From Leptolyngbya ohadii IS1 (GTDB lineage: Bacteria > Cyanobacteriota > Cyanobacteriia > Elainellales > Elainellaceae): 64,000 bases of DNA. Below, in pieces: positions 1 to 7,791 of this stretch. The DNA lies in the NCBI RefSeq assembly GCF_002215035.1, contig NZ_NKFP01000004.1, positions 683,726 through 747,725 on the forward strand. Direction: 5' to 3'. Within the stretch, counting starts at the first letter, position 1. Each line of letters starts with the position of its first letter. Under the pieces are notes generated by a model, which ran no database searches, was not told the DNA's origin, and saw only the letters and a list, made by a program, of their open reading frames with translations. Position numbers and translations under genes: made by a program.

Positions 1-61
1 AATTAATCAACAGAACTTAATCACCCCTGCCGATCGCCCCTTAGCTGCCCCTTAAACTTCT

Positions 62-505
62 ATGAAGCCATCTTTTCCAAAACTAAAGCAAATCAACTTC
101 AAGCAAATCAACTTCAAGCAATTAAACCTGAAGCAAAACCTCAAGCCCTACCTGCCGCGAAACCCCGTACTGCGAGATCTGATCGTTTGCCTGATAATCT
201 GGCTGGGTTTGGAGCTGGTTTGTACTGCGATCGCCAGTGCGCTCAACGTTTCTCCGGTTGAAATTAGGCCGCAGCAGTTGCTTGCCCTCAGCGTTCTTTT
301 AGGAATTGGCGGAGCCTGTTTTATGGCAGCTAGTACCCAAATGACCCTCGCCCGTACTGTTCCTGGCATTTCCCGGAAACGGAAGCGCATCCTGGGGCTA
401 ATGTCGCAGGTGTTGAGCTGGTTGGGGTTGGTGGGTATTGGCTTTCCCCTGCTCAGCCTGAGTTTTTGGCTGGCGCTCTGGGTTATGTCTCCGCTTCGAG
501 CTTAG
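62..505 (+). CDS. Small membrane protein of unknown function
   Basis: A 147-residue protein that I do not recognise. The first 35 residues are Lys/Gln/Asn-rich and are encoded by a 15-bp tandem repeat. After this come three hydrophobic stretches, at about residues 39-62, 70-91 and 112-141, separated by a basic loop (SRKRKRI). This suggests an integral membrane protein with two or three helices and a cytoplasmic basic segment. The start is the ATG directly ahead of the repeat. The ATG of the hydrophobic part would be later, so the repeat may be a recent N-terminal extension. No neighbour within 100 bp hints at a role. Confidence 0.6.
   Translation: MKPSFPKLKQINFKQINFKQLNLKQNLKPYLPRNPVLRDLIVCLIIWLGLELVCTAIASALNVSPVEIRPQQLLALSVLLGIGGACFMAASTQMTLARTVPGISRKRKRILGLMSQVLSWLGLVGIGFPLLSLSFWLALWVMSPLRA
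86..145 (+). repeat. 15-bp tandem repeat inside coding sequence
   Basis: Four consecutive 15-base units. The first two are identical (AAGCAAATCAACTTC) and the next two are diverged. The period is a multiple of three, so it extends the N-terminus of the membrane protein without shifting frame. Confidence 0.75.
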
Positions 506-652
506 CTTTTTATTTAAGATCAGCAAGATTACGGCTCCCTCCAGAATTAGGAAACCAGGCGCTTGGAACCGGGGACATTGAGCAATGGATCGATGTACAC
601 CGGATTCAGGTACACCAAGATCATGGCAGAGGAGATGGCATCAAGACATCCC

Positions 653-1579
653 CTAGACTACTGGCAGAACCATTCCTTCACGGGCGAACTTGACCTGCGG
701 AAATTTTGCCTGGGTTTGTGCCTCAATCCGCTCCAAAATCACGTCGTCGTAGGCAGGATCGTAGTGAAACAGGACAATTTGCTTAACCTGGGCGGCGGTT
801 GCTGCTTCAATCCCGGCACTCCATAGCGCGACTTGCCGCTGGATCATCTCATCCAGGGAATCATCGATACCGGACGACACACTCACCCCTGAGTCGGTAC
901 TGGACACATCCAGAATCAGCAATTCCGCGCCCTGTGCTAAATAGCAGAGTTTCTGCCCAACCTGTTCGCCGCTGGGTTCAATATCTGTGGCGTAAACAAT
1001 GGCATGTCCTTTCCAGCTAATGCGATAGCCCAACGCACTGGTCAAACGGTTGAGAAACAGCGGTTCAACTTCAACTTCATCTTCGATCGCAATTTTTTGA
1101 CCAGAGGCGATGTCGTGAAATCGCAGCTCCGATCGCATCATCTGGAGCGGCACGGGGAAATTGGGACGCAGCATTTGATCGTAGAGTCGCTGCTTTATCG
1201 AAGCGCCATTTTGGGCGATCGCGCCATAGATTTCAAAACAGTTGCCTTCCTGGTAGGCAGGCTGAAAAAAGGGAAATCCCTGAATTCGATCCCAGTGGGT
1301 ATGGGTAAAAAATAGATGTGCCTGGGTAGGCATTTCCTGAAGCAGCTGCTTGCCCAACACCCGCAGCCCAGTCCCTCCATCAAAAATCAGCCGTTGCTGA
1401 CCAGCTTGCAGTTCCACACAGGGAGTATTTCCGCCATATTGAACCATGTCGTTGCCGGGAGTTGGCACTTCGCCCCGCACCCCCCAAAAGCGGACCGTCA
1501 ATCCATCGGCACTGCTGAACGGTTGCTCGCTGGAAAGCGGTAGTGACGTGCGACGAGCAGACGGATCAACGACTGACAT
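653..1579 (-). CDS. MBL-fold metallo-hydrolase
   Basis: 308 residues with the layout of metallo-beta-lactamase-fold phosphodiesterase/RNase Z-like hydrolases. The strand motif FWGVRGEVPTPG lies near residue 30, YGGNTPC near 48, the metal motif HTHWDRIQGFPFF near 94, an Asp in the VYATDIEP segment near 195 and a late His in ILFHYDPAYDD near 270. The usual HxHxDH reads HxHxDR here, so one canonical ligand is Arg; I believe some cyanobacterial relatives share this but cannot check. The substrate is unknown; cyclic nucleotides or RNA are typical for the superfamily. It is a single gene, convergent with the gene on its left. Confidence 0.8.
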   Translation of the reverse strand: MSVVDPSARRTSLPLSSEQPFSSADGLTVRFWGVRGEVPTPGNDMVQYGGNTPCVELQAGQQRLIFDGGTGLRVLGKQLLQEMPTQAHLFFTHTHWDRIQGFPFFQPAYQEGNCFEIYGAIAQNGASIKQRLYDQMLRPNFPVPLQMMRSELRFHDIASGQKIAIEDEVEVEPLFLNRLTSALGYRISWKGHAIVYATDIEPSGEQVGQKLCYLAQGAELLILDVSSTDSGVSVSSGIDDSLDEMIQRQVALWSAGIEAATAAQVKQIVLFHYDPAYDDVILERIEAQTQAKFPQVKFAREGMVLPVV

Positions 1580-1935
1580 GGAATACTCGGTAATTGCGTG
1601 AGCAGAGTTTCAATCCCAGATCTTCAAATCCCAGACTTGTGCAGCTGGACATTTAGCTGGTAAAGCAAACCGCAATCAAGTGACTGCTTTTCTGAGAGTA
1701 TGCCCCCGATCGCGCTAAATGCCACACTAGCATAGGCAGGCGGCTAAAGTTAGCGTTGGATTAGTTTAATGAATGAGCTAATCCTTTAAGAATAACCTTA
1801 CTGAATCCAAAATGTCTCAGTCGCCCCTCGCTGCCCGCTCTACTCAAGCAGAAACAGTGAAGGGCGACCCGGTTGATGTCAGTTTTTGAACGTTTTTTGA
1901 ACAGCAGCAGGATTTGATAGGCTAACCTACCCAGC
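1580..1935. other. Intergenic region with two inverted repeats
   Basis: No credible gene. It holds an A/T-rich inverted repeat (GGATTAG at 1758-1764 against CTAATCC at 1778-1784) and a long hairpin at 1820-1868. Both lie between the 3' end of ppa and the 5' end of the MBL gene, which run in the same direction. Confidence 0.6.
1820..1868 (-). terminator. Long hairpin after ppa, possible terminator
   Basis: The arms 1820-1833 and 1855-1868 pair over 14 positions with one mismatch and one G-U pair, around a 21-nt loop. It lies 67 bp past the ppa stop. The T-tract on the minus strand is weak, so an mRNA-end stabiliser or attenuator is equally possible. Confidence 0.4.
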
Positions 1936-2445
1936 CTACTTCGCCGCCTGAATGCACTTTTCTACGAGCGGCATGACCTGATCTACATCTTTCCAGCCCA
2001 GAATCTCCGTCACCTTTTTCTCCAGGTTTTTGTAGGTGCGGAAGAATTCGGCAACTTCGTCCAGACGATGGGGTGCCACATCCTTCAGCGATTTGATCCC
2101 GGCATAGCGCGGGTCTTTGTCCGGCACGCAGAGAATCTTCTCGTCTCGATCGCCGCCATCGATCATTTCCAGCATTCCAATCGGACGGGCAGCAATGACA
2201 CAGCCGGGGAAGGTGGGTTGATCCATCATCACCATGCCATCCAGCGGGTCGCCATCATCTGCCAGCGTATTGGGCACAAAGCCATAGTCAAAGGGATACT
2301 GCACCGAGGCAAAGAGAACGCGATCGAGCGCGAAGGCATTCAGATCTTTGTCGAACTCATACTTGTTTTTGCTGCCGCCCGGAATCTCAATCAAAACGTT
2401 TAGCAGTCCGGGCTTGGGCTGGGGGGGAATGCGCGATAAATCCAC
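1936..2445 (-). CDS. ppa: Inorganic pyrophosphatase
   Basis: Soluble family I pyrophosphatase, which hydrolyses PPi to 2 Pi in the cytoplasm with Mg2+. The family landmarks are all present: [18 protein letters not shown], the DYGFVPNT stretch, the metal-binding DDGDPLDG loop, and KDPRY with the DVAPHRL segment. I chose the GTG at 2445: it is preceded by GGAG seven bases upstream, it gives the usual 169-residue length, and it begins with [12 protein letters not shown] as in cyanobacterial homologues. The frame extends another 19 codons upstream to an ATG, but that extension is not family-like. It is monocistronic, with a long hairpin 3' of the stop. Confidence 0.93.
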   Translation of the reverse strand: MDLSRIPPQPKPGLLNVLIEIPGGSKNKYEFDKDLNAFALDRVLFASVQYPFDYGFVPNTLADDGDPLDGMVMMDQPTFPGCVIAARPIGMLEMIDGGDRDEKILCVPDKDPRYAGIKSLKDVAPHRLDEVAEFFRTYKNLEKKVTEILGWKDVDQVMPLVEKCIQAAK

Positions 2446-2726
2446 AGCGTTTCTCCAAATCAACGGGTAATCAGGACGTTGTACGACTCCGGGATTCTGC
2501 AATCAGCGTCGGAATCGTAAAAGCCCCTCGATAAGCATTGTAGGGGAGAAGGGGATTGCCGCAATCACTGCAATCTAGACGGATAATCTGGGCAGAGCAT
2601 CCGGATGGGCATTCTGTACAAAAACCGTCAAACGGTAAAATACTCGAAGCCGTCTCAGGTGAATGCCTGCCGCCATTGCAAATGTAAACCCAGTGAAACC
2701 AATTTCCCCAATTCAGTTCTCCTCGC

Positions 2727-2912
2727 TTAGTTTCCCTCAACCGTCGTCGTAGACGGAGGCGACTGTAAACTTTCAGCACTCACCGAAGAGAAGTGGGCAA
2801 TGGTCACGATCGGAACAAGGAGCGTTAGGAGCGCGATTAGCGTTCCCACAACGTCTGCAACCCGTAAAGTGGCTCGTTCCGGAGGTTCACTTGCTCGACT
2901 ACCAGATTCCAT
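2727..2912 (-). CDS. Small single-pass membrane protein
   Basis: 61 residues starting at the ATG at 2912. A charged N-terminus (ESGSRASEPPERATLR) is followed by one strongly hydrophobic helix (about residues 24-46) and a Ser/Thr-rich tail. It resembles small cyanobacterial one-helix proteins but I cannot name it. The frame stays open upstream to 2999; the downstream Met is favoured because the extra residues look like untranslated leader. No strong Shine-Dalgarno sequence is seen. Confidence 0.4.
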   Translation of the reverse strand: MESGSRASEPPERATLRVADVVGTLIALLTLLVPIVTIAHFSSVSAESLQSPPSTTTVEGN

Positions 2913-3070
2913 AAAAATGTGTAATGTGAGGGAGTTTGTAATTTGAGAAATCGATGAAACGAAATCAGCTGACAGCGATAAGCCCGCCGTGGAAATCAAG
3001 CGGATGACTATAAGCTAGCCCAACTTAATTAGGGGATGGAGCAATCCTGAATACAATTTTAAGCATTGGG

Positions 3071-3541
3071 TCAAGGTTGACGAGGTGGGATCTCCGTAGC
3101 GGTGCGCTGGGACATCACCCGAAGAAACTCCAGGGGTAAACCATCGGAATCCGCAATAAAAGCCACTTCATACACCCGATCGCCAATTATTTGCTGAGTT
3201 GGTTCTAGCAAGATTTTCAGTGGTTGAACTTGATCGGAATCACAGGCGGCTTTGTCGAATTGGTTTTTCAGGCGATCGAGCCAGGCGGGTAAGTCATCCG
3301 TCATTGCGGTGAGGTCGAAGGACAGGTGATAGTATCCTGTGTAATTCTCGTCACCAAAAGCATCTGCCGCCGGACGGGGTTCGGGAACCTGGAGCAGTTC
3401 AATTCGCCCACCCATACCCTCCATCCAGCAGGCAAGCGTGATTCCCGCCGTGAACCGTTCGCAGACCTGGAAGCCAAGCTGCTCGTAGAAGGCGATCGCC
3501 CGATAGATATTCGCCGTCCGAATTGAGGCGTGGTGCATCAT
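3071..3541 (-). CDS. VOC-family (glyoxalase-like) protein
   Basis: 156 residues of the vicinal-oxygen-chelate fold. It opens with MHHASIRTANIYRAIAFYEQLGF, split here as a first metal His followed by the AIAFYEQLGF helix. YYHLSFDL near residue 92 and an acidic C-terminal motif DGLPLEFLRV near 139 supply the other ligands. This arrangement fits lactoylglutathione lyase-like or dioxygenase-like VOC enzymes of cyanobacteria; the substrate cannot be told from sequence. The start is the second of two adjacent Met codons or the first; both fit. Confidence 0.8.
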   Translation of the reverse strand: MMHHASIRTANIYRAIAFYEQLGFQVCERFTAGITLACWMEGMGGRIELLQVPEPRPAADAFGDENYTGYYHLSFDLTAMTDDLPAWLDRLKNQFDKAACDSDQVQPLKILLEPTQQIIGDRVYEVAFIADSDGLPLEFLRVMSQRTATEIPPRQP

Positions 3542-3604
3542 CGCCCAAAGTCAATCATGAGATTGAGATATAACTTTCTTTAACTTTAGTAAGGTACGGA
3601 GGGT

Positions 3605-3641
3605 GTGGGGCGAAGCCCCCACGCAGGGGCTGTGCCCCTGC
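3605..3641. repeat. Double GC-rich hairpin, cyanobacterial-type intergenic repeat
   Basis: Two adjacent palindromes: GTGGGG/CCCCAC (3605-3622) and a perfect 8-bp stem GCAGGGGC-tgt-GCCCCTGC (3623-3641). It lies 56 bp past the stop of the TIGR02652 gene and could end its transcript. Similar G/C double hairpins are common between genes in filamentous cyanobacteria (from memory, not checked). Confidence 0.6.
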
Positions 3642-3696
3642 ACCCCATTTCTTATCCTTTACTAGACTGGAAAAGGCTGTAAACCGTTGAAATAAT

Positions 3697-4203
3697 CTAT
3701 TCAAACAATCGAAAATAGGGATAGCGCACGGGAGCGCCCGGTTCCTTTTCCAGGTCAAAATTGATCACATCCCAGCAGGGCTCCTCTGTTGGATCAGGGC
3801 TAAACTCCACGGGTAGCCCATAAAGGCGAGGACGGGGCGCATCCGGTTGACCGCGCCAGGGGGTGCTGCGCTCCAAGTAGGTGCTGATTAAATCTTTGTA
3901 CCGACGGGCAATAATTACGCGAGTCGCCCGATAGCCCTGAGTGTAAAGGCGATCGAGGGCTTCGTGGATTTCAAAACGAATGCCGTCCGGGTGGGTATGC
4001 TGGCGATACCACTCATTGTTCCACTGCCGCCAGTGCCGTCCGGACTGGAGATGAACCAGCTCGTTGGTTTTAGGATTTGCCTCAAACGCACCGTGCCGCT
4101 GACAGAGATAGGTATCCGTCAGGGTAAGTGCCGGAATCGTTTGCCGACAATGGGGACACTGAATTTCGGGACCGAAAATTGGATATTGTAAAGCTGTATT
4201 CAT
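3697..4203 (-). CDS. TIGR02652-family conserved cyanobacterial protein
   Basis: 168 residues. An N-terminal zinc-ribbon half (CPHCRQTIP near residue 16, then LCQRHGAF near 33) leads into a Trp-rich segment (GRHWRQWNNEWYRQH) and a region ending in VRYPYFRLFE. This is the pattern of the cyanobacterial TIGR02652 family, whose function is unknown. The CxxC and the following Cys/His suggest one bound Zn. It is a single gene divergently placed against the gamma-carbonic anhydrase, with 86 bp between the starts that must hold both promoters. Confidence 0.75.
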   Translation of the reverse strand: MNTALQYPIFGPEIQCPHCRQTIPALTLTDTYLCQRHGAFEANPKTNELVHLQSGRHWRQWNNEWYRQHTHPDGIRFEIHEALDRLYTQGYRATRVIIARRYKDLISTYLERSTPWRGQPDAPRPRLYGLPVEFSPDPTEEPCWDVINFDLEKEPGAPVRYPYFRLFE

Positions 4204-4289
4204 CTTTAGGTATGCGACTAGGACGGGCAGTTTGAGCCGATTCTAGTGGCTCTATTATACTCCCTGTAATCTCGGAGGTCTGTTTAGTC

Positions 4290-4841
4290 GTGGGACGAGT
4301 GAGCGATTCTGATGAGTTTCAGCAAACCCCATCATTCTGGGATATGCCTGACCTGTCTCAAGCCGCCTTTATTGCTCCTAATGCTACCGTAATGGGTCGC
4401 GTTGAGCTTCATCCTGGAGTCAGTATTTGGTACGGAGCTGTCGTGCGGGGAGACGTAGAGCGAATTACGATCGGGCGATCGACCAATATTCAGGACGGCG
4501 CAATTCTGCACGGCGATCCAGGCGAACCCACAATTCTGGAGGAATTTGTCACGATCGGGCATCGGGCGGTGGTTCACAGTGCCCATATTGAGCGGGGCTG
4601 TCTCATCGGCATCGGGGCGATCGTGCTGGACGGGGTGCGGGTCGGGGCAGGCAGCATTGTGGGCGCAGGGGCAGTTGTAACAAAAGATGTGCCGCCGCGA
4701 TCGCTGGTGGTGGGCATTCCAGGCAAGGTGCTGCGTGAGATTTCTGAGGCAGAGGCAGAGGATTTGATTGAACACGCCCGCAAATATGAGAAACTGGCAC
4801 TGGTTCACGCGGGTCGCGGCAAAGATTTAGGCTTTTGTTAA
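4290..4841 (+). CDS. Gamma-carbonic anhydrase family protein
   Basis: 183 residues forming a left-handed beta-helix of hexapeptide repeats. The three metal-binding histidines of gamma-class carbonic anhydrases are present as His74 (ILHGDPG), His91 and His96 (IGHRAVVH). Arg53 and Asp55 in VVRGDVE match the conserved salt-bridge residues. The end (ARKYEKLALVH) is the usual C-terminal helix. GTG at 4290 is preceded by GGAGG 11 bases upstream. Known family members include active enzymes and inactive complex assembly factors; the complete His set makes metal binding likely, but activity is unproven. Confidence 0.88.
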   Translation: MGRVSDSDEFQQTPSFWDMPDLSQAAFIAPNATVMGRVELHPGVSIWYGAVVRGDVERITIGRSTNIQDGAILHGDPGEPTILEEFVTIGHRAVVHSAHIERGCLIGIGAIVLDGVRVGAGSIVGAGAVVTKDVPPRSLVVGIPGKVLREISEAEAEDLIEHARKYEKLALVHAGRGKDLGFC

Positions 4842-4936
4842 TTTGTAAAGATAAGTCTGGAAAATTAAGCCAATTGACCGCAAAATAGATCTCATCATGA
4901 GAGATTTTTGATAAATCTTTAGGGAGGACATTCGAT

Positions 4937-5056
4937 ATGGATTGGCGTGTCGTAGTTGTGCTGGCTCCGGTGATTCTTGCAGGTAGCTGGGCAGTATTCA
5001 ATATCGGTGCGGCTGCCCTGAGGCAGGTTCGTACCTTCCTCAATCGTGAGGCTTAA
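4937..5056 (+). CDS. psbY: Photosystem II protein Y
   Basis: 39 residues beginning [18 protein letters not shown], with one transmembrane helix and the family signature [10 protein letters not shown] near residue 19, ending in a basic tail (LNREA). PsbY is a small peripheral subunit of photosystem II near cytochrome b559. AGGGAGG ends 9 bases before the ATG. It is a single gene with an A/T-rich leader upstream and a hairpin 50 bp downstream. Confidence 0.93.
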   Translation: MDWRVVVVLAPVILAGSWAVFNIGAAALRQVRTFLNREA

Positions 5057-5105
5057 GTTTTTCTAGCTGTAGAATTCAAGCTATAGAATTCAATACGCGA
5101 GACAG

Positions 5106-5155
5106 CCGATCGTCTTTAAGGAGAAATCCTACGGGGCGATCGGTTTGTTGTTGTG
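5106..5155 (+). terminator. Putative terminator of psbY
   Basis: CCGATCG (5106-5112) pairs with CGATCGG (5137-5143) and a T-rich run follows (TTTGTTGTTG). The stem is only 7 bp with a 24-nt loop, so the call is tentative. Confidence 0.4.
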
Positions 5156-5186
5156 TTAACTAACGGGTAATACCTCGTTACACCTC

Positions 5187-5258
5187 GTTCCAATGCTCTG
5201 CGTTGGAATGCTAGTAGGGGGCTCTGCCTCCAAATCCGATGAGTTAGCGGCAGAGCCG
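5187..5258. repeat. Dispersed repeat, family A, copy 1
   Basis: Contains a near-perfect palindrome around GCTCTGC (TTCCAATG / CGTTGGAA) and then GGCTCTGCC ... GGCAGAGCC as a perfect 9-bp inverted repeat. A related copy lies at 25643-25720; the two share CAATGCTCTGC(G/A)TTGGAATG and GGCTCTGCCTCCA. No open frame is associated, so it looks like a small non-coding palindromic repeat. Confidence 0.75.
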
Positions 5259-5324
5259 CACCGGGTCCGTATCCAGGCGGAGCCAGGACACCAGAATTAG
5301 AAGATATCTTTAATCTCGATCGCC

Positions 5325-6206
5325 CTACAAACTCACTTCCTTAATATCCGCCAGTGCCGGAAATTCCTGAGCCGCCCGATCGGATTCTCGTTGGCAGCGC
5401 AGGGCAAAGGAGCAGCTTTGGCAGGGAGTTTTGGCAGTGGTTTGGGGCAGGAGTTCGCCGTGATCGTATGCCGCTAGCCATTTTGTCAGGCGATCGAGGG
5501 ACTGGCGCAGATCCTTTTGGGTGCGCTGGTGCTGGGCGATCGAGTAGGAGAATTGGCACGACTGGGGCTGGGGCATCTCAGAATTGCCTGCCTGCACGTA
5601 CCAGTAGGTCATTGAAAGGCGATCGGGCGCGTAGTGGCTTGTTTCTGCCAGCACGTATAAGTAGAGGCGGGTTTGCCAATGCTGTTCCAGGCGGCGGGTG
5701 TTCTGTGGACGCGGATAGGTCTTCCAGTCGAGGATCTGGGCGCGATCGTCCTCCAAAATCAGCAGATCGTAAATTACTGTCAGCAGGTAGTCTGCCACTT
5801 GCAGGGTACGGCGATGTTCGCTGAAGCGTAGGGTATCGGGGCGATCGTCAAATCGATCGGGAACTTGATCGGGAAACAGATCAGGGGCAGATTGGCGCAG
5901 TGCCTCGATCGATCGCTGCATGATTTGCTCGTTGCTGTCCAGCAGAGGGTTCACCGTTAGACCGATCTGATTCAGACCCATCTGGTACTGCTGCATTAAC
6001 AGGTGAAAGCGATCGCCCCAGGTCAGTCGCTCCTGTTCGTCGGGAGTGGGCGGAAAGCCAAGCTGGTCGAGGTAAAGATGCTGAAATTTGCGCGGACAGG
6101 TCGATAGGGTCTGAAGCTGTGCCTGGGATAGACGCAGATAGGTTTTATCTGAACCGATTTCTATCTGGGCTTCTCTTTGGGCTTCTAGCGAGGTCTGTGG
6201 CTCCAT
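5325..6206 (-). CDS. PD-(D/E)XK nuclease family protein (RecB-like)
   Basis: 293 residues. LRLSQAQLQTLSTCPRKFQ near residue 24 is the N-terminal Cys motif of the AddB/RecB-type nuclease domain. A GDRFHLLMQ helix follows. The catalytic core is ILDWKTYPRP near residue 160 with the QTRLYLYVLAE helix after it, and three Cys near the end (CQSCSFALRC) complete a likely iron-sulfur ligand set with the N-terminal Cys. This is the Cas4/AddB-type architecture without a helicase. It follows the fibrillin gene by 26 bp on the same strand and is probably co-transcribed. Repair or recombination is inferred only. Confidence 0.8.
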   Translation of the reverse strand: MEPQTSLEAQREAQIEIGSDKTYLRLSQAQLQTLSTCPRKFQHLYLDQLGFPPTPDEQERLTWGDRFHLLMQQYQMGLNQIGLTVNPLLDSNEQIMQRSIEALRQSAPDLFPDQVPDRFDDRPDTLRFSEHRRTLQVADYLLTVIYDLLILEDDRAQILDWKTYPRPQNTRRLEQHWQTRLYLYVLAETSHYAPDRLSMTYWYVQAGNSEMPQPQSCQFSYSIAQHQRTQKDLRQSLDRLTKWLAAYDHGELLPQTTAKTPCQSCSFALRCQRESDRAAQEFPALADIKEVSL

Positions 6207-6232
6207 TGCCGGACTCCTATCCGATCGGCGGA

Positions 6233-6835
6233 TTATTTCACCTTCGTCAGTACAAATACATTACCCTCATTTCCCCGTCCGATTCGCAAATCCTCGTCCA
6301 GGTAGGTAATTTCCAGCCAACCCTTTTGCTCCCGCTGCGTGATTGGGAAGTCGATCGCCGTGAATTTCTTGCCGGAGTCAATCTGCTCAATAAACGCTTC
6401 GGGGGACTGGTAGTTGACCAATCGCTGGAGTCCCAGGATCGATCGCTCAAAGTTAACTTTCACACGGCGTTGGGACAGGGACTCATCAGGGAATGGCTCA
6501 AACCGGGCGGCAACGCTGACGAATCCCTCCAGATAGGGCACACCGGAAATTTCGGCAATGTTGTAGATCTGGGCAGTGGCAGTGCGAACATATTGATAAA
6601 TTTGTCCAAGCTTAAACAAGGGCAGCAAATCAATCCGTAAAAGTTCCTGGCTGGTGGTGTAGAGCAGTCGCCAGTTGCCATCCAGGAGTTCTGTTGCCTG
6701 AAGCGGTTCCGGAGTGGGATTACGCTCCTCCAGTCGGACGATCGCTGCCTGAATTGCCTGCCGATCGGTTTCGGTTGCCAGGATGCCGCGATTTTTTCCG
6801 GCGATTGCTTCCAGCAGGGCAGCTTTGCCAAACAT
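6233..6835 (-). CDS. Plastid-lipid-associated protein / fibrillin family
   Basis: 200 residues of the PAP/fibrillin family: LLEAIAGKNRG at the N-terminus, LDGNWRLLYTTSQELL near residue 50, a central beta-barrel region, and ITYLDEDLRIGRGNEGNVFVL near the end, which is the family signature. Members bind lipids or quinones at thylakoids and plastoglobules and help stress tolerance. ATG at 6835 is preceded by GGAGGAG seven bases upstream, which settles the start against an in-frame Met 38 codons earlier. It leads a likely two-gene unit with the nuclease gene. Confidence 0.9.
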   Translation of the reverse strand: MFGKAALLEAIAGKNRGILATETDRQAIQAAIVRLEERNPTPEPLQATELLDGNWRLLYTTSQELLRIDLLPLFKLGQIYQYVRTATAQIYNIAEISGVPYLEGFVSVAARFEPFPDESLSQRRVKVNFERSILGLQRLVNYQSPEAFIEQIDSGKKFTAIDFPITQREQKGWLEITYLDEDLRIGRGNEGNVFVLTKVK

Positions 6836-7256
6836 AGAGACTCCTCCGCACCGTACACTAAAAGATGAAATACACGAAACAGGAAACAAAAGGCTGAGCG
6901 TTTGCGCCTTTGAGCATAGGTCACTTTGAGCATAAAACGCTCTGAACATAAGTCAGGAAAAATCAACTCGAAGCTAAAAATCATGCTTTCGACGGTGGAT
7001 TCTTCGGTTGACGCATGGTGAGATTTAAGCTACCACTATCCTGTTAGTCGGGATAGCGCTCGCTCGCGGGTTTTAGATTGATTTCATTCTTTCGGCAGAC
7101 CGTCCTTAGGGGTAGTGCCCTTTGACAGACTTTGCGGGGAATGGCTCGTAAAACTGGCGATCACGAGGTGTTAAAGCTGACCGACTTCGTTTCATTGGCT
7201 CTCAGCTATTTCTGGTTCGTCTTTCAATTCATTTCCTTATTGGATGGTTTTTGGGT
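6836..7256. other. Divergent intergenic region
   Basis: A 421-bp spacer between the fibrillin and DUF3134 starts, which diverge. I see no gene, tRNA or clear hairpin. It presumably carries both promoters. Confidence 0.5.
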
Positions 7257-7493
7257 ATGCGTAATCCAGCACTGCACGAAGTTCCGCGCGATCAGCCCGC
7301 TCCGGTGATTCCGCTCCAGCGGGATGCCTCGATTCTGGACTGGCTTGAAAGCTCAGGTCGGCTGCTGTCTCGCGACGGGTCTGACTACGACTACCGCGAT
7401 GACGAAGAGGAAATCAACGAACTCATGGCAGGCGAGGACAATTCCTTCGACCTGGATGACGACGATGACGATGTGCTTGACCTGGACGACTAA
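7257..7493 (+). CDS. DUF3134 family protein
   Basis: 78 residues. MRNPALHEVPRDQPAPVIPL followed by ILDWLESSGRLLSR is the signature of the cyanobacterial DUF3134 family. The C-terminal half is extremely acidic and ends in an Asp-rich run. The function is unknown; the acidic tail could bind cations or basic partners. The ATG at 7257 was preferred over a TTG two codons earlier because homologues begin with this Met. Confidence 0.78.
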   Translation: MRNPALHEVPRDQPAPVIPLQRDASILDWLESSGRLLSRDGSDYDYRDDEEEINELMAGEDNSFDLDDDDDDVLDLDD

Positions 7494-7791
7494 TCTCCAT
7501 ATAGTCTTCACAGGAAAAAGATAAAGTTTTTTATCTTTTCATGGATCATTCGCATTTTCAGGTTGGTTTTTCGATAAAAGGATGCAGGGATAACGAGGAG
7601 AGCGATCGAATTACTAGCGGTTGCGATCGCCCTACCTGTATCTCTGATTCCAAAGCAGCGTCGGGGAGTGTGGTGTGATTTCGGTCACGATTTGGGTTTG
7701 CTTTAGCAAAGAATCAGTGAAAATTTCGTGACTTTGTTTCCGAAATGGAGCAAAACGCTGCTGTATTGTGTGGTGTGGAGTGAGTAATACT

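Noticed and set aside
2471-2779. Minus-strand open frame with several Cys (CTECPSGCS, CSDCG)
   Set aside because: It overlaps the 3' end of the small membrane protein and the ppa leader, lacks a family match and has erratic composition. The Cys pattern is suggestive of a zinc ribbon but not enough.
5354-5824. Plus-strand open frame opposite the PD-(D/E)XK gene
   Set aside because: Gly/Arg-rich shadow of a gene with clear nuclease motifs.
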